Below, piece by piece: positions 19,959 to 30,310 of a stretch of 64,000 bases of DNA. Each line of letters opens with the position of its first letter. Within the stretch, counting starts at the first letter, position 1. Source of the DNA: Hamiltosporidium tvaerminnensis (taxonomy: Eukaryota; Microsporidia; Dubosqiidae); assembly GCA_022605425.2 (NCBI GenBank), contig CM061249.1, positions 930,001 through 994,000 of the forward strand, given 5' to 3'. Both the position numbers and the translations under genes were made by a program. A model generated the notes under the pieces. The model ran no database searches, was not told where the DNA came from, and was given only the letters and a program-made list of their open reading frames with translations.

Positions 19959-22900
19959 TTTTTTTATCCTCGGCGCCACAGCTATGCATGAGCCTTGTAT
20001 TCTCTCAGCAATGTCGACCACTAGTCTCTTTCAGCGCCACATTCCATCAGTCTTTCACTCCCGAAATCCGGGTAGTCTTTTCGATTTGATCAATCCAGCG
20101 AGTCTTAGGTCTCTCACCTTTCTTTTCCCGACAGTTATATGGTTCAAAACTTTGGAAGTTATGCGATGTTGCCCATTCTTAGCAGGTTTCCTACCCAGCG
20201 GAGTCTGTTAGGGCAGACCAAGTCTACTACTGGCATATTTTTTTATTCGGAGTAATGTTACATGTTGTGTCGTTTCTTCCACTTGCCATTTTCTTCTTTA
20301 GGTCCATAAATACGCCTCAGTAGTTTCCTTTCGAACAGCGCTAGTCTTTGCTCATCAGTCTTCTCCATAACCCAAGATTCTGATCCATGCATAAGAACAG
20401 GTCTCGGCAGCTTTTTGTAGAGCCTGACTTTTGTATTCCTAGTAATGATTTTGTACTTAATGTGCTCGAAGAGACTAAGTAGCACAGTTCGCTGCCCGAC
20501 CTCTTCTTTAAATTTCTTTAGAGCTACTGTTGTTCTCACTTTTTGGATCTTAAATAAACAAAATATTCTACTGTTTCAACGATATAGTTCCCGACTTGTA
20601 TTGTAGGAGTATTCGGTCCTTATAAATGTCATATATTTGATCTTGCAGATGTTAATAATCAGGTCCATTTTCTTGGCTGCAGATTCCAAGACTATGGACG
20701 TACTTTTCTGAGTAGCTTCTGACATTGCAATAAGGTCAATATCATCAGCTTATGCTAGGCTTTGATTTCACTTGTTAAATATGTGACCTCCAACCAGTAG
20801 GCCTGAATCAAGAACCATTTTCCCCAGAGCCAAATTAAATAGTAGACACGCCGGTGCGTAAACCTTCTTTGGACGCTTAAATGTTCTAACCAGTTCTGAT
20901 GGAATCTAATGTACTCTGATTCTGCAATTTGATCCAGATATTGTCATTTAAGTCAATCTAATCAATGTAGGTGGAATACTAAATTCTTTCATAACTTTTA
21001 AAGCATTTTTCTTTTGAATTTGTAATAGGCTTACTGAAATATATAAGAAGGTTTTAAGTACTTACTTTATATTCCAATGTTTTTTCTAGAATTTGTTTTA
21101 GGGTATAGGTCTGGTCAGATGTCGGTCTATCTTTCTGGAAGCACAATGGTATTTTTCGATGATGCTCTCGCAATAAAGTAGCAGTCGTGTGAAAATAATG
21201 CTAGACAGAACTTTGTAAGTTGTGGTCAGAAGATATATTCCTCTGTAATTCTCGCAATCAGTATGTCCCCATTTTTGTGTATTAAGAAGCCCGACTTGTA
21301 TCCTATTGTTTAGACATTTTCTCTTCTTCTTATATCTCAAGAGTAAATGCGTGCGCCCTTAATGTAATTTTGATTAGCGTTTTTAATCTGTTCACTAGGA
21401 ATTTCGTTCGTACCAGGCTTTATCATTTTTCATTTTTTTCCATTGCTTTATATACTTCTTCATAGGAAAGCACAATATCTTTATAGCTACCTGTATTCCC
21501 TGGTTTGTCAAACACTTTGTCTATGTCTGCTTGATCTTTGCATTCACCCAGTAGTTCTCTAATATGTTCTGACTTTCTATTTTTTACCCCTTGAGTGTCA
21601 CTTATTATTTCACCTGTTTCACTTCTACAGCTGTTTTCTCGCGGAATGAAAGCTCGTCTAGTATCATTCACCTTTTTAAACATTTTCTGCTCACGTGTCT
21701 AGTATTATATTTCCGAATCCGCTTTATTTGCGTCATCATGGACTGTCTCTTCTTAACTCGGTAAAAACTCTTTTCATTACTTCTCGCGGCTCAAAATCTT
21801 CCAGTATCTAGTCTAGACCGCTTTTTTGTATCATCAGGTTGTAGGCCTAATTCTTAGATATTGCTATGCTTGCACATTCTTCATTAAACCATCCATTTCT
21901 TTTGTCACTTAGCTTTAATCCGATGGATACCCGGGCTGCTGCTACTAGATTTTGTTAAAACCTATTCTATTTATCATCTATATCTTCTTTATACCGTTAT
22001 CTAACTATTTCGTTAGATTATGACTCAAATATTTTTTTCCTTTCATTTTCTTTTAACATACAGGTGCTTTTTCTGATAGACTTGGTTCTTTTTTGATTTC
22101 TGGTGTGTGATATTCCTGCTCTTAGTCGTGCAACGAACAGGGAACGACTAGTATCAGCGTTGGCACTGTTATGTACTCTAAAATCGAGTAGGCCAGAGCT
22201 TTGGCGCTTGTCAATGAGGATCTGATCTATTTGGTTGACTTTCCCACCATATGGCGCCGTCCAGGTACCCTTGTGTGTGTTTCTGTGATCAAAAACTGTT
22301 CCTCCAATAATTAAATTTCAGTCTATTGCAAAATTAATCAGTCAGAATACATTTTCAGAATGCTCCTTATGTAGACTATAATTTCCAATACTACCACAGG
22401 TAACTTCTTTACCTATTTTTGCGTTCATGTCTTTTAACAAAAATTAAATGTCATTTCTAGGACAATTGTCGAATAATTTCACCAAAGGTCATAAAAAGCT
22501 CTTTTTTCTCTTCATTGTATCTTCTATGTGAGCATGGGCATCGATGATACTATGGTTGAAAATTTTTGATCTTATTCTGATTCTACATAGCCTGGGTGCG
22601 TAAGCTTGATATTCGAGTAAAAGCAATTTATCTTGTTTTCAACTATGAATCCTGTCTCCGGTAGATGATCCTTTTTGTGGCAACTATATTAGAGTGAATA
22701 GTCCTCCCAATCTATAATTCTTTTTCCAGTCCATCTCATTTCTCGTGGGGCACAATGTCGATTTTACGTTCAGAGATCACATCAGAGAGACACTTATAGG
22801 CACTGAGTCTATATAGAGAACAAACGTTCTATGTTGCAAGTAGAATATCGTTTTTCGTTTAACCACACTAGATGTTTTTTGATTTTCCGTCTAGGTTTAA

Positions 22901-23055
22901 TTACGTTTTTGGGTTTTCCAACATTTTGGTTTTAAAGGGGGATCATTAGTCCTATGACTAACCCTCGGCCAGGAGAATCATTCCTTTTAGTCGTCTTATA
23001 CGACAAGCAGAGAATATTAAAAGCCAATTATGCTCCCGAAATGGAAAGGGATGAT
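19959..23055 (-). mobile_element. Decayed near full-length APE-type non-LTR retrotransposon (~3.1 kb)
   Basis: Read on the minus strand from 23055. A structured 5' leader contains GTCGTATAAGACGAC. Then comes an apurinic-endonuclease domain with frames like IDIVP..EMRWTGK, GFIVENKI, TRVPGRRH and QIDQILIDKR (about 22850-22150). The linker ORF is at 21683-21423 (FKKVNDTRRAFIPR), reverse transcriptase at 21340-21098 (DCENYRGIYLLTTTYKVLS), and the C-terminal block at 20539-20258 (TKVRLYKKLPRPVLMHGSES, then ALFERKLLRRIYGPKEENGKW). The 3' part runs to CTGTGGCGCCGAGGATAAAAA. The domain style is that of RTE/CFDP2-like LINEs of animals. All frames are broken. It is flanked by a 12-bp near-perfect duplication. 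Confidence 0.85.
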
Positions 23056-23067
23056 GTTATTATTTTA
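23056..23067 (+). repeat. Right target-site duplication of the APE-type LINE
   Basis: GTTATTATTTTA; one mismatch to 19947-19958. Confidence 0.55.
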
Positions 23068-24109
23068 AATTTGTGAATTCTTAATATTTAGGAAAGGTTC
23101 GATTCTTTTTTGTTTTTACTTGTTATTTTAATCGTTAATGATAACAATATTGCCCGTTCTAATATGTATAAACATAAAATTTAACCAAGCTTATTTTCAA
23201 ACGCCTTATTTTGATGGTAACTTGTATTTTTAGAAAACCGAGCCTGCTGCTAGCCTAAAATACGATTATTTATGTATATTTTGAAAAATATTTTTTTGCA
23301 AAAAAATCCTATTTAAATCGAATAAATATTTAGTTATAAGTGCATTTTTGTATTTTAAAGCCAGTTTTGATTTAATGATTACTTCTGTGAAAATAAAAAC
23401 ATCTATAGGCGGCATAAGGAGTTGCACCCTCTGCCTCAGACAGTTATTTATATTCAGATTACATATTTTCATTCCTTTTCTATTTTAATGATATACAAAA
23501 ACTTATTTTTCACTTATGTTTCTATAATTTACATTTGATCTATGTTATTATTGTCTACAAAGTACTTATATAAGTTTGTAAAAATAAAATAAAGAACGAA
23601 AATATAGTTTGGCCTTTGAATAAATTAAACACATTTTTAGTGTTAGAATCTGGTTACAGGTGGTTTACAGCATCTTTTTGTTATGAAATTTTCTAAAAAC
23701 AAATTACCAGACAACGAGCATTTAAAATTAGGATTAAAAAAATAATTTAAATAGATTTTTACATTAAATTGTTCGTTTTCTAAGTTTTCTTTACAAAGAA
23801 AATATTTTCATAAAATGAAAAAGAACTGAAAATTAATAATCTACAAAGTCTTTGTAATAACGTTGGATATATATGAATATGTTCAGAAGATTCAAATTTG
23901 CTGTAATTAATTCAGAGACTATTCCCTCTAAAAAGCATGGTAAATTATTGACTGTTAGTAGAATCACTATTTATTATTTCACTGGTTTATTTTTTTATGG
24001 TAGGTTTCGAATTTTCAAAAAAATCGAAAAGAAATCCCATTTTTTGTTTTTAATATATAGTAATTAAATTTAAAGAAGAATATTCATAAATTAATTAATT
24101 TACACCCCT
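23068..24109. other. AT-rich upstream region of LRR paralogue 2
   Basis: Open frames of 60-70 codons occur at 23266-23472 (minus) and 23873-24067 (plus), but neither shows a motif or a CCC start signal. I see nothing else. Confidence 0.45.
24105..24108 (+). promoter_or_regulatory. CCCC start-proximal motif, LRR paralogue 2
   Basis: TTTACACCCCT directly precedes the ATG at 24110. Confidence 0.6.
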
Positions 24110-26434
24110 ATGATTGGAACTTCTATAAAAGAATTTTTAGACAATTTAATTTGCTATCAAAGAGGAATTAGCTTTCTAATTTTGGTTTCTTTTGGTGTAG
24201 ATCTAAAAGCAAAAGATAATCTAGTTATTCATTTTTATAATGAATTATTCTATAAAAGTCCTGAAACATATTTAATTGATAAGAAAGTAGTTTTTTCTAA
24301 GTTTGTCAAGAAAAAATTCAAATGCTATGCTCATATTCATTGTTTAGATTGCAAAAAATTTACAATCAAAAATCGAACAGATTGTCCATTTAATTTTAAG
24401 TACGAAGATTTAGCCGAGCCAAATACTATCATATTTGTAAATTCAAATATATTGACTTATGAAGATTTTATTCATTGTTATAGTATTCTTAAGAATACAT
24501 CTGGATTAAAAAATGATTTAAATGTGAATGATTTTCTGTTAGTTATACGTATACTTGATATTTTTAAATTTAAAAAAGACAAATGTTTTAAACAGATCAT
24601 TCGGGTGCTTTTAATGTCTTTGTTTTTTAAAAATGAAGGCATACATAAGAAATACAACATAAATATGAAAACAGTTTTATCTCCGTCTCTATTTAAGCAT
24701 ATATTTTATGAATTCGGAAGAATATATTTTTTTAGAAAAGATTTCTTTAAATATAGCCTTCTTTATGGATGCCAATCTGATGCTAAAATCATGAAAGAAT
24801 TATACCAAAATTTTGATACAAATTATATTGGTATTCAAAAATTTATTTCTGTTAATTCGAGCTTTATTGCGAAAATAAATAATTTGATGAAATTTGATAC
24901 GGCGCTGGAAAAAAAATTTGAGATTGTTTTTGGACAATTTAAAATCCAAGCGATGCATATATATTTTGATAGGGTTCTAAATAATCTTTCCACACATTTA
25001 CAATACTTGTTTTTTTCACATATCGAAGAACTTTGTATTTCTGATTGGCACAATACATTGGATTTCTTTGAACAAATAGATACAAATTATGTTTTTCAAT
25101 ATGTTAAATGCCTAATTTTCATTAGATGTGAGTTTTCTTCGTTTCCTAGAAATATATTCAAAAATATGATATCTTTAAAACACATATATTTTATTCTCTC
25201 CAGGATATTATCGATAGATTACTTTAACGAAAAATATAAACGTATGCAAATATTCCACTCTTTTATATATGATGAGCTTATAAGTAAAGAAAACATAAAC
25301 AATTTTAGAGAAATTACCAATAATCAGCCGATAAGAATTAAAAATATTAGCAAAAAAGATTTGAATAGTTCAAATAAAGATATGATTACAGTCTTTGCAT
25401 TTAAAGATGAAAAATATCGAGTGTATACTTTAAATAAGCTGGGATTTGAATTTGAAAATTTTATGTTTGATGTTTTCATTTCAAATATACAAACAATCAA
25501 AAAAATAAATCTCACCATTAGAGAAATCTGTATGAAAGGATTAATTTTTAAAAATTCATTTATAAACCAAAACATTAATTCAATAAAAATCTTTAGTTCG
25601 AGGCTAGAAGATGATATTCTACATAATATTTTAACAATTCCGAGTTTGAAAAAACTAGAAATTTTATATTGTACAATTGTATTTAACAAAGAAATTAAGT
25701 TTAAAAAAAATATGTTGTTAAAATATCTATTTTTAGAATATTGTAATTTTGAAAATCCTAACAGATTTGTTAATTTAATAAATAGTATGCCGAAATTACA
25801 ACAAATGAATTTACGTTATAATACAAATCTCAATGTATTTGAACAAAATTACAAGGATAAAATAAGTGAGTTCGAATTTTTAACGAAATTGGTATTTTGT
25901 AAAATCAATGATTTTGAAGGAGAAATCCCAAAATTTCCAGATTTTAAATTTATTTCGAATCTTGACATAGGTTTTAGATATAAAGAAGGCTCTATTTTCA
26001 AACTTTTCTTTAATAAAAGCTTAAACACCATTCAATATTTATCAATCCATAGTTTTAAAATTGGTAAAAAAGATGAGCATGCGATTTCAAAATCTAAAAA
26101 CATGAAACATCTGTATTTTTATGATTGTGAATTTATAAATATCACATTTTCCGATCTTTTTGATACCACTGAAACATATATGATTGAAAGATTGATTCTT
26201 GAAAAAATATCTCTTTGCAAACCTGATGTATTATTTTTAAACAGTCTCATTCATTTAAAAATCCTTCAACTTGAAATCGAAAAATTTATTATCGATCCGT
26301 CACAGTTGCTTTACTTCTATGATCCGGGAAAATCTGAAATAATGTTAACATTATGCGCGAAAAAAGAGCATTGGTGCGAAATGTGTATGTTTGTAGAAAT
26401 ATATGGCAGTAATAACCTGATTTATTGTATATAG
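24110..26434 (+). CDS. Leucine-rich-repeat protein, probably secreted (LRR paralogue 2)
   Basis: A 774-codon frame with CCCCT before the ATG. It has a hydrophobic stretch at residues ~20-30 (ISFLILVSFGV), HFYNE at 41-45 and a CxxC pair at 78-81, in the same layout as the paralogue at 8585-10894. Repeats include IPSLKKLEILYCTI, MPKLQQMNLRYN and LIHLKILQLEI. The C-terminus (HWCEMCMFVEIYG) differs from that of paralogue 1 and adds two cysteines. By eye the two proteins are roughly 30% identical, so the duplication is old compared with the inverted-repeat arms. The gene lies inside the spacer of the inverted duplication, on the opposite strand to paralogue 1. Secretion and a host-directed role are inference. 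Confidence 0.85.
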   Translation: MIGTSIKEFLDNLICYQRGISFLILVSFGVDLKAKDNLVIHFYNELFYKSPETYLIDKKVVFSKFVKKKFKCYAHIHCLDCKKFTIKNRTDCPFNFKYEDLAEPNTIIFVNSNILTYEDFIHCYSILKNTSGLKNDLNVNDFLLVIRILDIFKFKKDKCFKQIIRVLLMSLFFKNEGIHKKYNINMKTVLSPSLFKHIFYEFGRIYFFRKDFFKYSLLYGCQSDAKIMKELYQNFDTNYIGIQKFISVNSSFIAKINNLMKFDTALEKKFEIVFGQFKIQAMHIYFDRVLNNLSTHLQYLFFSHIEELCISDWHNTLDFFEQIDTNYVFQYVKCLIFIRCEFSSFPRNIFKNMISLKHIYFILSRILSIDYFNEKYKRMQIFHSFIYDELISKENINNFREITNNQPIRIKNISKKDLNSSNKDMITVFAFKDEKYRVYTLNKLGFEFENFMFDVFISNIQTIKKINLTIREICMKGLIFKNSFINQNINSIKIFSSRLEDDILHNILTIPSLKKLEILYCTIVFNKEIKFKKNMLLKYLFLEYCNFENPNRFVNLINSMPKLQQMNLRYNTNLNVFEQNYKDKISEFEFLTKLVFCKINDFEGEIPKFPDFKFISNLDIGFRYKEGSIFKLFFNKSLNTIQYLSIHSFKIGKKDEHAISKSKNMKHLYFYDCEFINITFSDLFDTTETYMIERLILEKISLCKPDVLFLNSLIHLKILQLEIEKFIIDPSQLLYFYDPGKSEIMLTLCAKKEHWCEMCMFVEIYGSNNLIYCI

Positions 26435-26524
26435 GAGATTAAAATGGCTTGATATCTTATTAAATGGATTTTTTAGATTTGGGTTATTTCATTCTGATAT
26501 TAAATATATTCATTGGGAAGAAAT
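26435..26524. other. Short 3' flank of LRR paralogue 2
   Basis: AT-rich DNA. No clear terminator or polyadenylation signal can be singled out. Confidence 0.3.
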
Positions 26525-26830
26525 AGAGGTGAAAGGTGGATAACTACCCTAAATAATATCTGTTTAGCAGAGATAAGTTTATTTTGTCTAGAAAATGTTT
26601 GCATTTTTAGTTAGTGATAATTAAATTGGTTTTTCGGTTCTTCTATGGAAATTGTAAAGGAAAGAAGATCTTTAAAATTCTAACAATTTTTTTACAAACT
26701 TAGTTTAGTATTTTTTTTAATGTAACTAGATCAAATCTACGCCTAAACTTTTAGGTAATCACACTGAAGAACTAGCCGCGCCTACTTTGTTTATAAGACT
26801 TAGCGTCTGAGAGATATAAAAAAAGGGCGC
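26525..26830 (+). repeat. Dispersed repeat family A, copy 3 (shortened)
   Basis: It begins AGGTGGATAACTACC with a leader like copy 2 and keeps TGTAACTAGAT, CTAAACTTTTAGGTAATC and GACTTAGCGTCTGAGAGATA, all matching 16900-17020. It stops soon after. Confidence 0.55.
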
Positions 26831-26907
26831 TCTGTGATATTATTTATACCACAAAAATATAATATTTTTATTTTATATTCTAAAATAAAAAAGAAGTGTC
26901 TGCCACG

Positions 26908-27099
26908 ATGAAAAAAACCAACGAAGACGATTATTTTACTTATAAAAACAATTCTTTACACAATAACAAAAGAACCGTGAGCAGGAAGACGATCTCCTTG
27001 TTAGAGACGTACTTCAAACCTAGCTGCCTTCCCGAAAATCACGGCAGACCCTTTAAAAAACCAGGTATGTATAATAGCAGATTATGCATGTTGGTATGA
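26908..27099 (+). CDS. Homeodomain-like N-terminal fragment (partial or decayed)
   Basis: A 63-codon frame, noticeably richer in G and C than its surroundings. KRTVSRKTISLLETYF followed by KPSCLPENHGR places L16, E17, F20, P26 and R31 of the homeodomain consensus at exactly the right spacing (arm, helix I, start of helix II). After R31 the match ends, and helix III (WFQNR) is missing in all frames I checked downstream. No CCC motif precedes the ATG. AGGTATGT at about 27063 would fit a splice donor, but I found no second exon. Microsporidia do have homeobox genes. It could be a truncated gene, a captured exon or a coincidence. Confidence 0.35.
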   Translation: MKKTNEDDYFTYKNNSLHNNKRTVSRKTISLLETYFKPSCLPENHGRPFKKPGMYNSRLCMLV

Positions 27100-27731
27100 T
27101 CTTGCAACGTCTAGTAAGGCTCTATGTAACTTGCTGGGGTATGTCTTGCTTGAAAGCAGATTTTAATTGAAAATCGTAGAGTAAGTGGAATTTTCGCTAG
27201 TCTTAAAGCTGCAAGTCTTGGCTTAGACTCAAGATCTGCCCGGGTATCGGCATTAACGAACACTATGTAACACTATCATCTATTATAGGAATTATACGGA
27301 GTTTTGGATTAAAAAGCTATATGCCGTAGTAAGCAGTGAATACCGATAGATTGGTTGTTGTTTATCTTAGTTGGACCCGAACTGTGTTACTTTCGCAAAA
27401 AACATCTAAAATATGTCTTTTTTAAAAAAATATATCGTATAAACAATAAATATAATCAGAAAAAATATAGTCTCATAAATATAAGAGGCTCTGAAAATTA
27501 CATTAAAATTTCTCTAAAAATTATTTATATTTGAATATTCCGAGATTATAATATCACAAAAAACAATGTATTAAATGAGGAAAGCATCCATTTTTAATTA
27601 AGATATTTTAGAATCGTTAAATCAGAAATAGTAATTATTGTGTCATTAAATGCTTTGAATATTAAATAGTTAAGTGTATAAATGTTTAATCTTTGGTTCC
27701 CGATGATTTAAATCCTATATACATGGTAAAT
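27100..27731. other. Intergenic stretch, no gene recognised
   Basis: 27100-27390 is less AT-rich, then AT-rich DNA follows up to the SINE-like insertion. No motif found. Confidence 0.4.
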
Positions 27732-27745
27732 AGTTTTATCTATAT
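27732..27745 (+). repeat. Left target-site duplication of the SINE-like element
   Basis: AGTTTTATCTATAT, perfect match to 27979-27992. Confidence 0.85.
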
Positions 27746-27978
27746 TCATTCATTCATCCTTGGTCCTACAGCTCTGTGCGAGCCTTGGTCTCCCTTAGTA
27801 ATACTGCCCACCGGGCTTTTTCCAGTGGATTTGTTTACTTATCAGGTTTTGTACAAGGTAGTTTTAAAGGGTGGGTTGTTAGCCCTACGCCCAACATGGA
27901 GGATCAGCCTATTTTAGTCACCTCTTACGACAAGCAGAGAATACTCCAAGCCAATTCTGCTCCCGGCATGGTGAGGAG
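27746..27978 (-). mobile_element. 233-bp SINE-like element built from the two ends of an APE-type LINE
   Basis: On the minus strand the 5' half (GGGAGCAGAATTGGCTTGG, then TATTCTCTGCTTGTCGTAAG) matches the 5' leader of the LINE at 23040-22980. The 3' end (AAGGCTCGCACAGAGCTGTA, then GGACCAAGG) matches the LINE's last bases near 20000-19970. The ~2.8 kb in between is missing. It ends in a short ATGA-repeat tail and is flanked by a perfect 14-bp target-site duplication. This shows it inserted as a unit by target-primed reverse transcription, presumably using LINE proteins in trans. It is non-coding. Confidence 0.85.
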
Positions 27979-27992
27979 AGTTTTATCTATAT
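27979..27992 (+). repeat. Right target-site duplication of the SINE-like element
   Basis: AGTTTTATCTATAT, identical to the left copy at 27732-27745. Confidence 0.85.
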
Positions 27993-29569
27993 ATTTGTAT
28001 TAATTGACTTCGGTTTTATAGAGTTACATGTATCTTTAAAACATAACTTTACTTAATTTTACAATTTAAAAAACATGAAAAATATTTAGAAAAAACTTCG
28101 TAGATCTTTTTACAATTATTGATCAGTTGGTATGTAAAAACTTGACTAAGTCAATTAAAAAAAATATTTTTAAAACGTGTTTTTAAATTAAACCAAGAAA
28201 TTTCCTTTCAAGCTTAGAAAACACTCAGATTTTATGGAGCTTAAGTTAGGAATTTCAAAAATATCAAAGTGGCTATTGTATTGATTGCTTTAAAATAAAT
28301 ATTTAATTTTGTAATATACTTGGTATTCATATACATCAGTCTATTGAATTGATCTTGTTAACCCGGAGCACACCAGAAGATGTTACTTTAAAAGTTATTA
28401 TATAATTGCAGCACTAGATTGGTTACAAATGTATTTATAAAAAAAATGAAAATTTGATAAGATACATACAAGCATACCTTTAATAACTATCAATTTATTT
28501 ATCCTTCTCTGCATTTGTACCGTTTTTATTTTCAATATAGTAATCAATTACTTGAATATTTCGTTTTTGCACAATAATTAGCTCGCCATCATACCAAACC
28601 GAATTATTTTTAATATTGTTAAAATTTTTTTTAGGATTCCTTCATGCAAAACAAAATCAAGTTTGGCTTCTAGGTCTCCTATTCACAATTTTCCTTAATT
28701 TATCCCCTTCCATCTTACCGATGCAAGTGCTTAAAACATTAGGAATTGAATAATTTTAGTTTCAATATGTTTGTATTGTATCTTTTGTTATACAAACATA
28801 AACACATTAATATAAATTGCAATATCAGTACGCCGAGGTGAAACATCACTCTTGTCGCCGTAGAGGAGACAATAAATCATAAGTCATGTTTTTAATCTCG
28901 CAATATTTGCCGCAACTGAGTGCAAAAAATTAATATGTAAAGATTTTTAGATCATTTCTTGGGAACATCATCAACTTACTGTTTTATAAAGGAATAATGG
29001 ATATTTTCGATTTACTTCTAACGACTAAGATTCAATACTTAAACAGAATTCGCAAGCGTTCAAAGCATATAAGAACTGATTATACTATTCATTACCAGGA
29101 AAATTCAAGAATTATTTTTTGTCTTCTTCTAATTCTATTTCTGTCTAGTGATATGCTTCCTTATGGTTGACACAATTTTTTTTATCATTGTTTAAGCATT
29201 GCACACTTGTCGTTTTATCCAACCCAAGGTTCATAAATTCTAGGATTTTGCTCGAAACATTTTCTTATTGGTGTATATGTAAAATTTTCGTTCGATATAT
29301 CCTCAATTTAAATCTATAAATCGATGGTTTTCCTAGCTCAAATCTATATTTAATCAGTTATATATAATTCTCAGATAAACAAAAATTGCTATTGTCTTAG
29401 GTACTATAGAGTAAATTTAAGCATTCGGTAATGGTATTGAAGCTATTTATGCCAAATTTATGATATTTAGTTAAATAATACATATTTCAGATACATTATG
29501 ATATATTTTAGGCTGCACTTATATAAAAGAACATATTCATATATCATGGTCATTATAATTTATCATTTT
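27993..29569. other. Intergenic stretch, no gene recognised
   Basis: AT-rich, all frames short. A slightly GC-richer patch at 28800-28880 may be an eroded element. Confidence 0.4.
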
Positions 29570-29790
29570 TGGTTCTAGGTGGAGAGAAAATAACAACATT
29601 AAAAACTATCTGGTTGGAATGAGTACCTAGAATTGGTGTGGAATTAATTGTACCATTTTTGTGGGATATAAACCACACTGGATCTATAGACCAATCATCT
29701 ATAATTCCAGGTTATAAAAGATTAAAAGAAACAAATAGGAAAATTCTATTTGGTCATCCTCAACACTGAATGGAAGAAAAGGAATGGAAT
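29570..29790 (+). repeat. Dispersed repeat family A, leader with alternative body (A')
   Basis: The leader AACATTAAAAACTATCTGG plus GGAATGAGT resembles copies 1-3. The body is instead GGGATATAAACCACACTGGA, CTATAGACC, then AGATTAAAAGAAACAAATAG, which is shared with 40040-40250 and partly with 31380-31460. Confidence 0.5.
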
Positions 29791-30189
29791 GAGCAAGTAG
29801 TATTTTAGGTTATAAGATTCGAGGCAAACATTTGAATTTATTATAATATCAATATGCTTGCTCTATTTCAATTTCATATATAATAAAAATATATCCAATC
29901 TATTATGTTGAAATTGAAATTGGGGTTTATCTTAGTTTATATTCATATTGGTTTGCTTTTTTTAAGAAGAATTTAGTGTTTTGGTTTAATTTACTGTGAA
30001 ACCTTAAAACTAAATATTGCAAGAAATCAAGTCTTATATTTCCATCATTAAGATGTAAATAATTCTAGAATGTTTGAATATATTCTACACTCTAATTGTA
30101 AAATGTTTTACACTAATTGGCGCTACAACTCTTAAAGTAACTCAGGCTTCATTAAAGATTTTTTTAATTTATATTATTTTGTTTCGCTA

Positions 30190-30305
30190 TCGTAATTATA
30201 TGGTTTTTTGAGATATGTGTGTTAGCCTTATACTCAACCCTCTTCCTTTATTCGAGCTTGGAACCGGCAGAGCAGAACTCATCATATCTCTGGCGATGCT
30301 TTGAA
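30190..30305 (+). repeat. Dispersed repeat family B, copy 1
   Basis: TGAGATATGTGTG...ACTCAACCCTCTTCCTTT...GAGCTTGGAACCGGCAGAG resembles 39243-39350 at about 60% by eye. It may be a relic of an element related to the LINE/SINE leader. GC-richer than its surroundings. Confidence 0.4.
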
Positions 30306-30310
30306 AGTAA

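Noticed and set aside
23090-23115. AAAGGTTCGATTCTTTT, a T-arm-like hairpin
   Set aside because: The stem can pair, but upstream sequence offers no D-arm or anticodon arm.
27063-27070. Splice-donor-like AGGTATGT here and at about 35235
   Set aside because: No branch point, acceptor and continuing exon could be found, and such a short word is expected a few times by chance.
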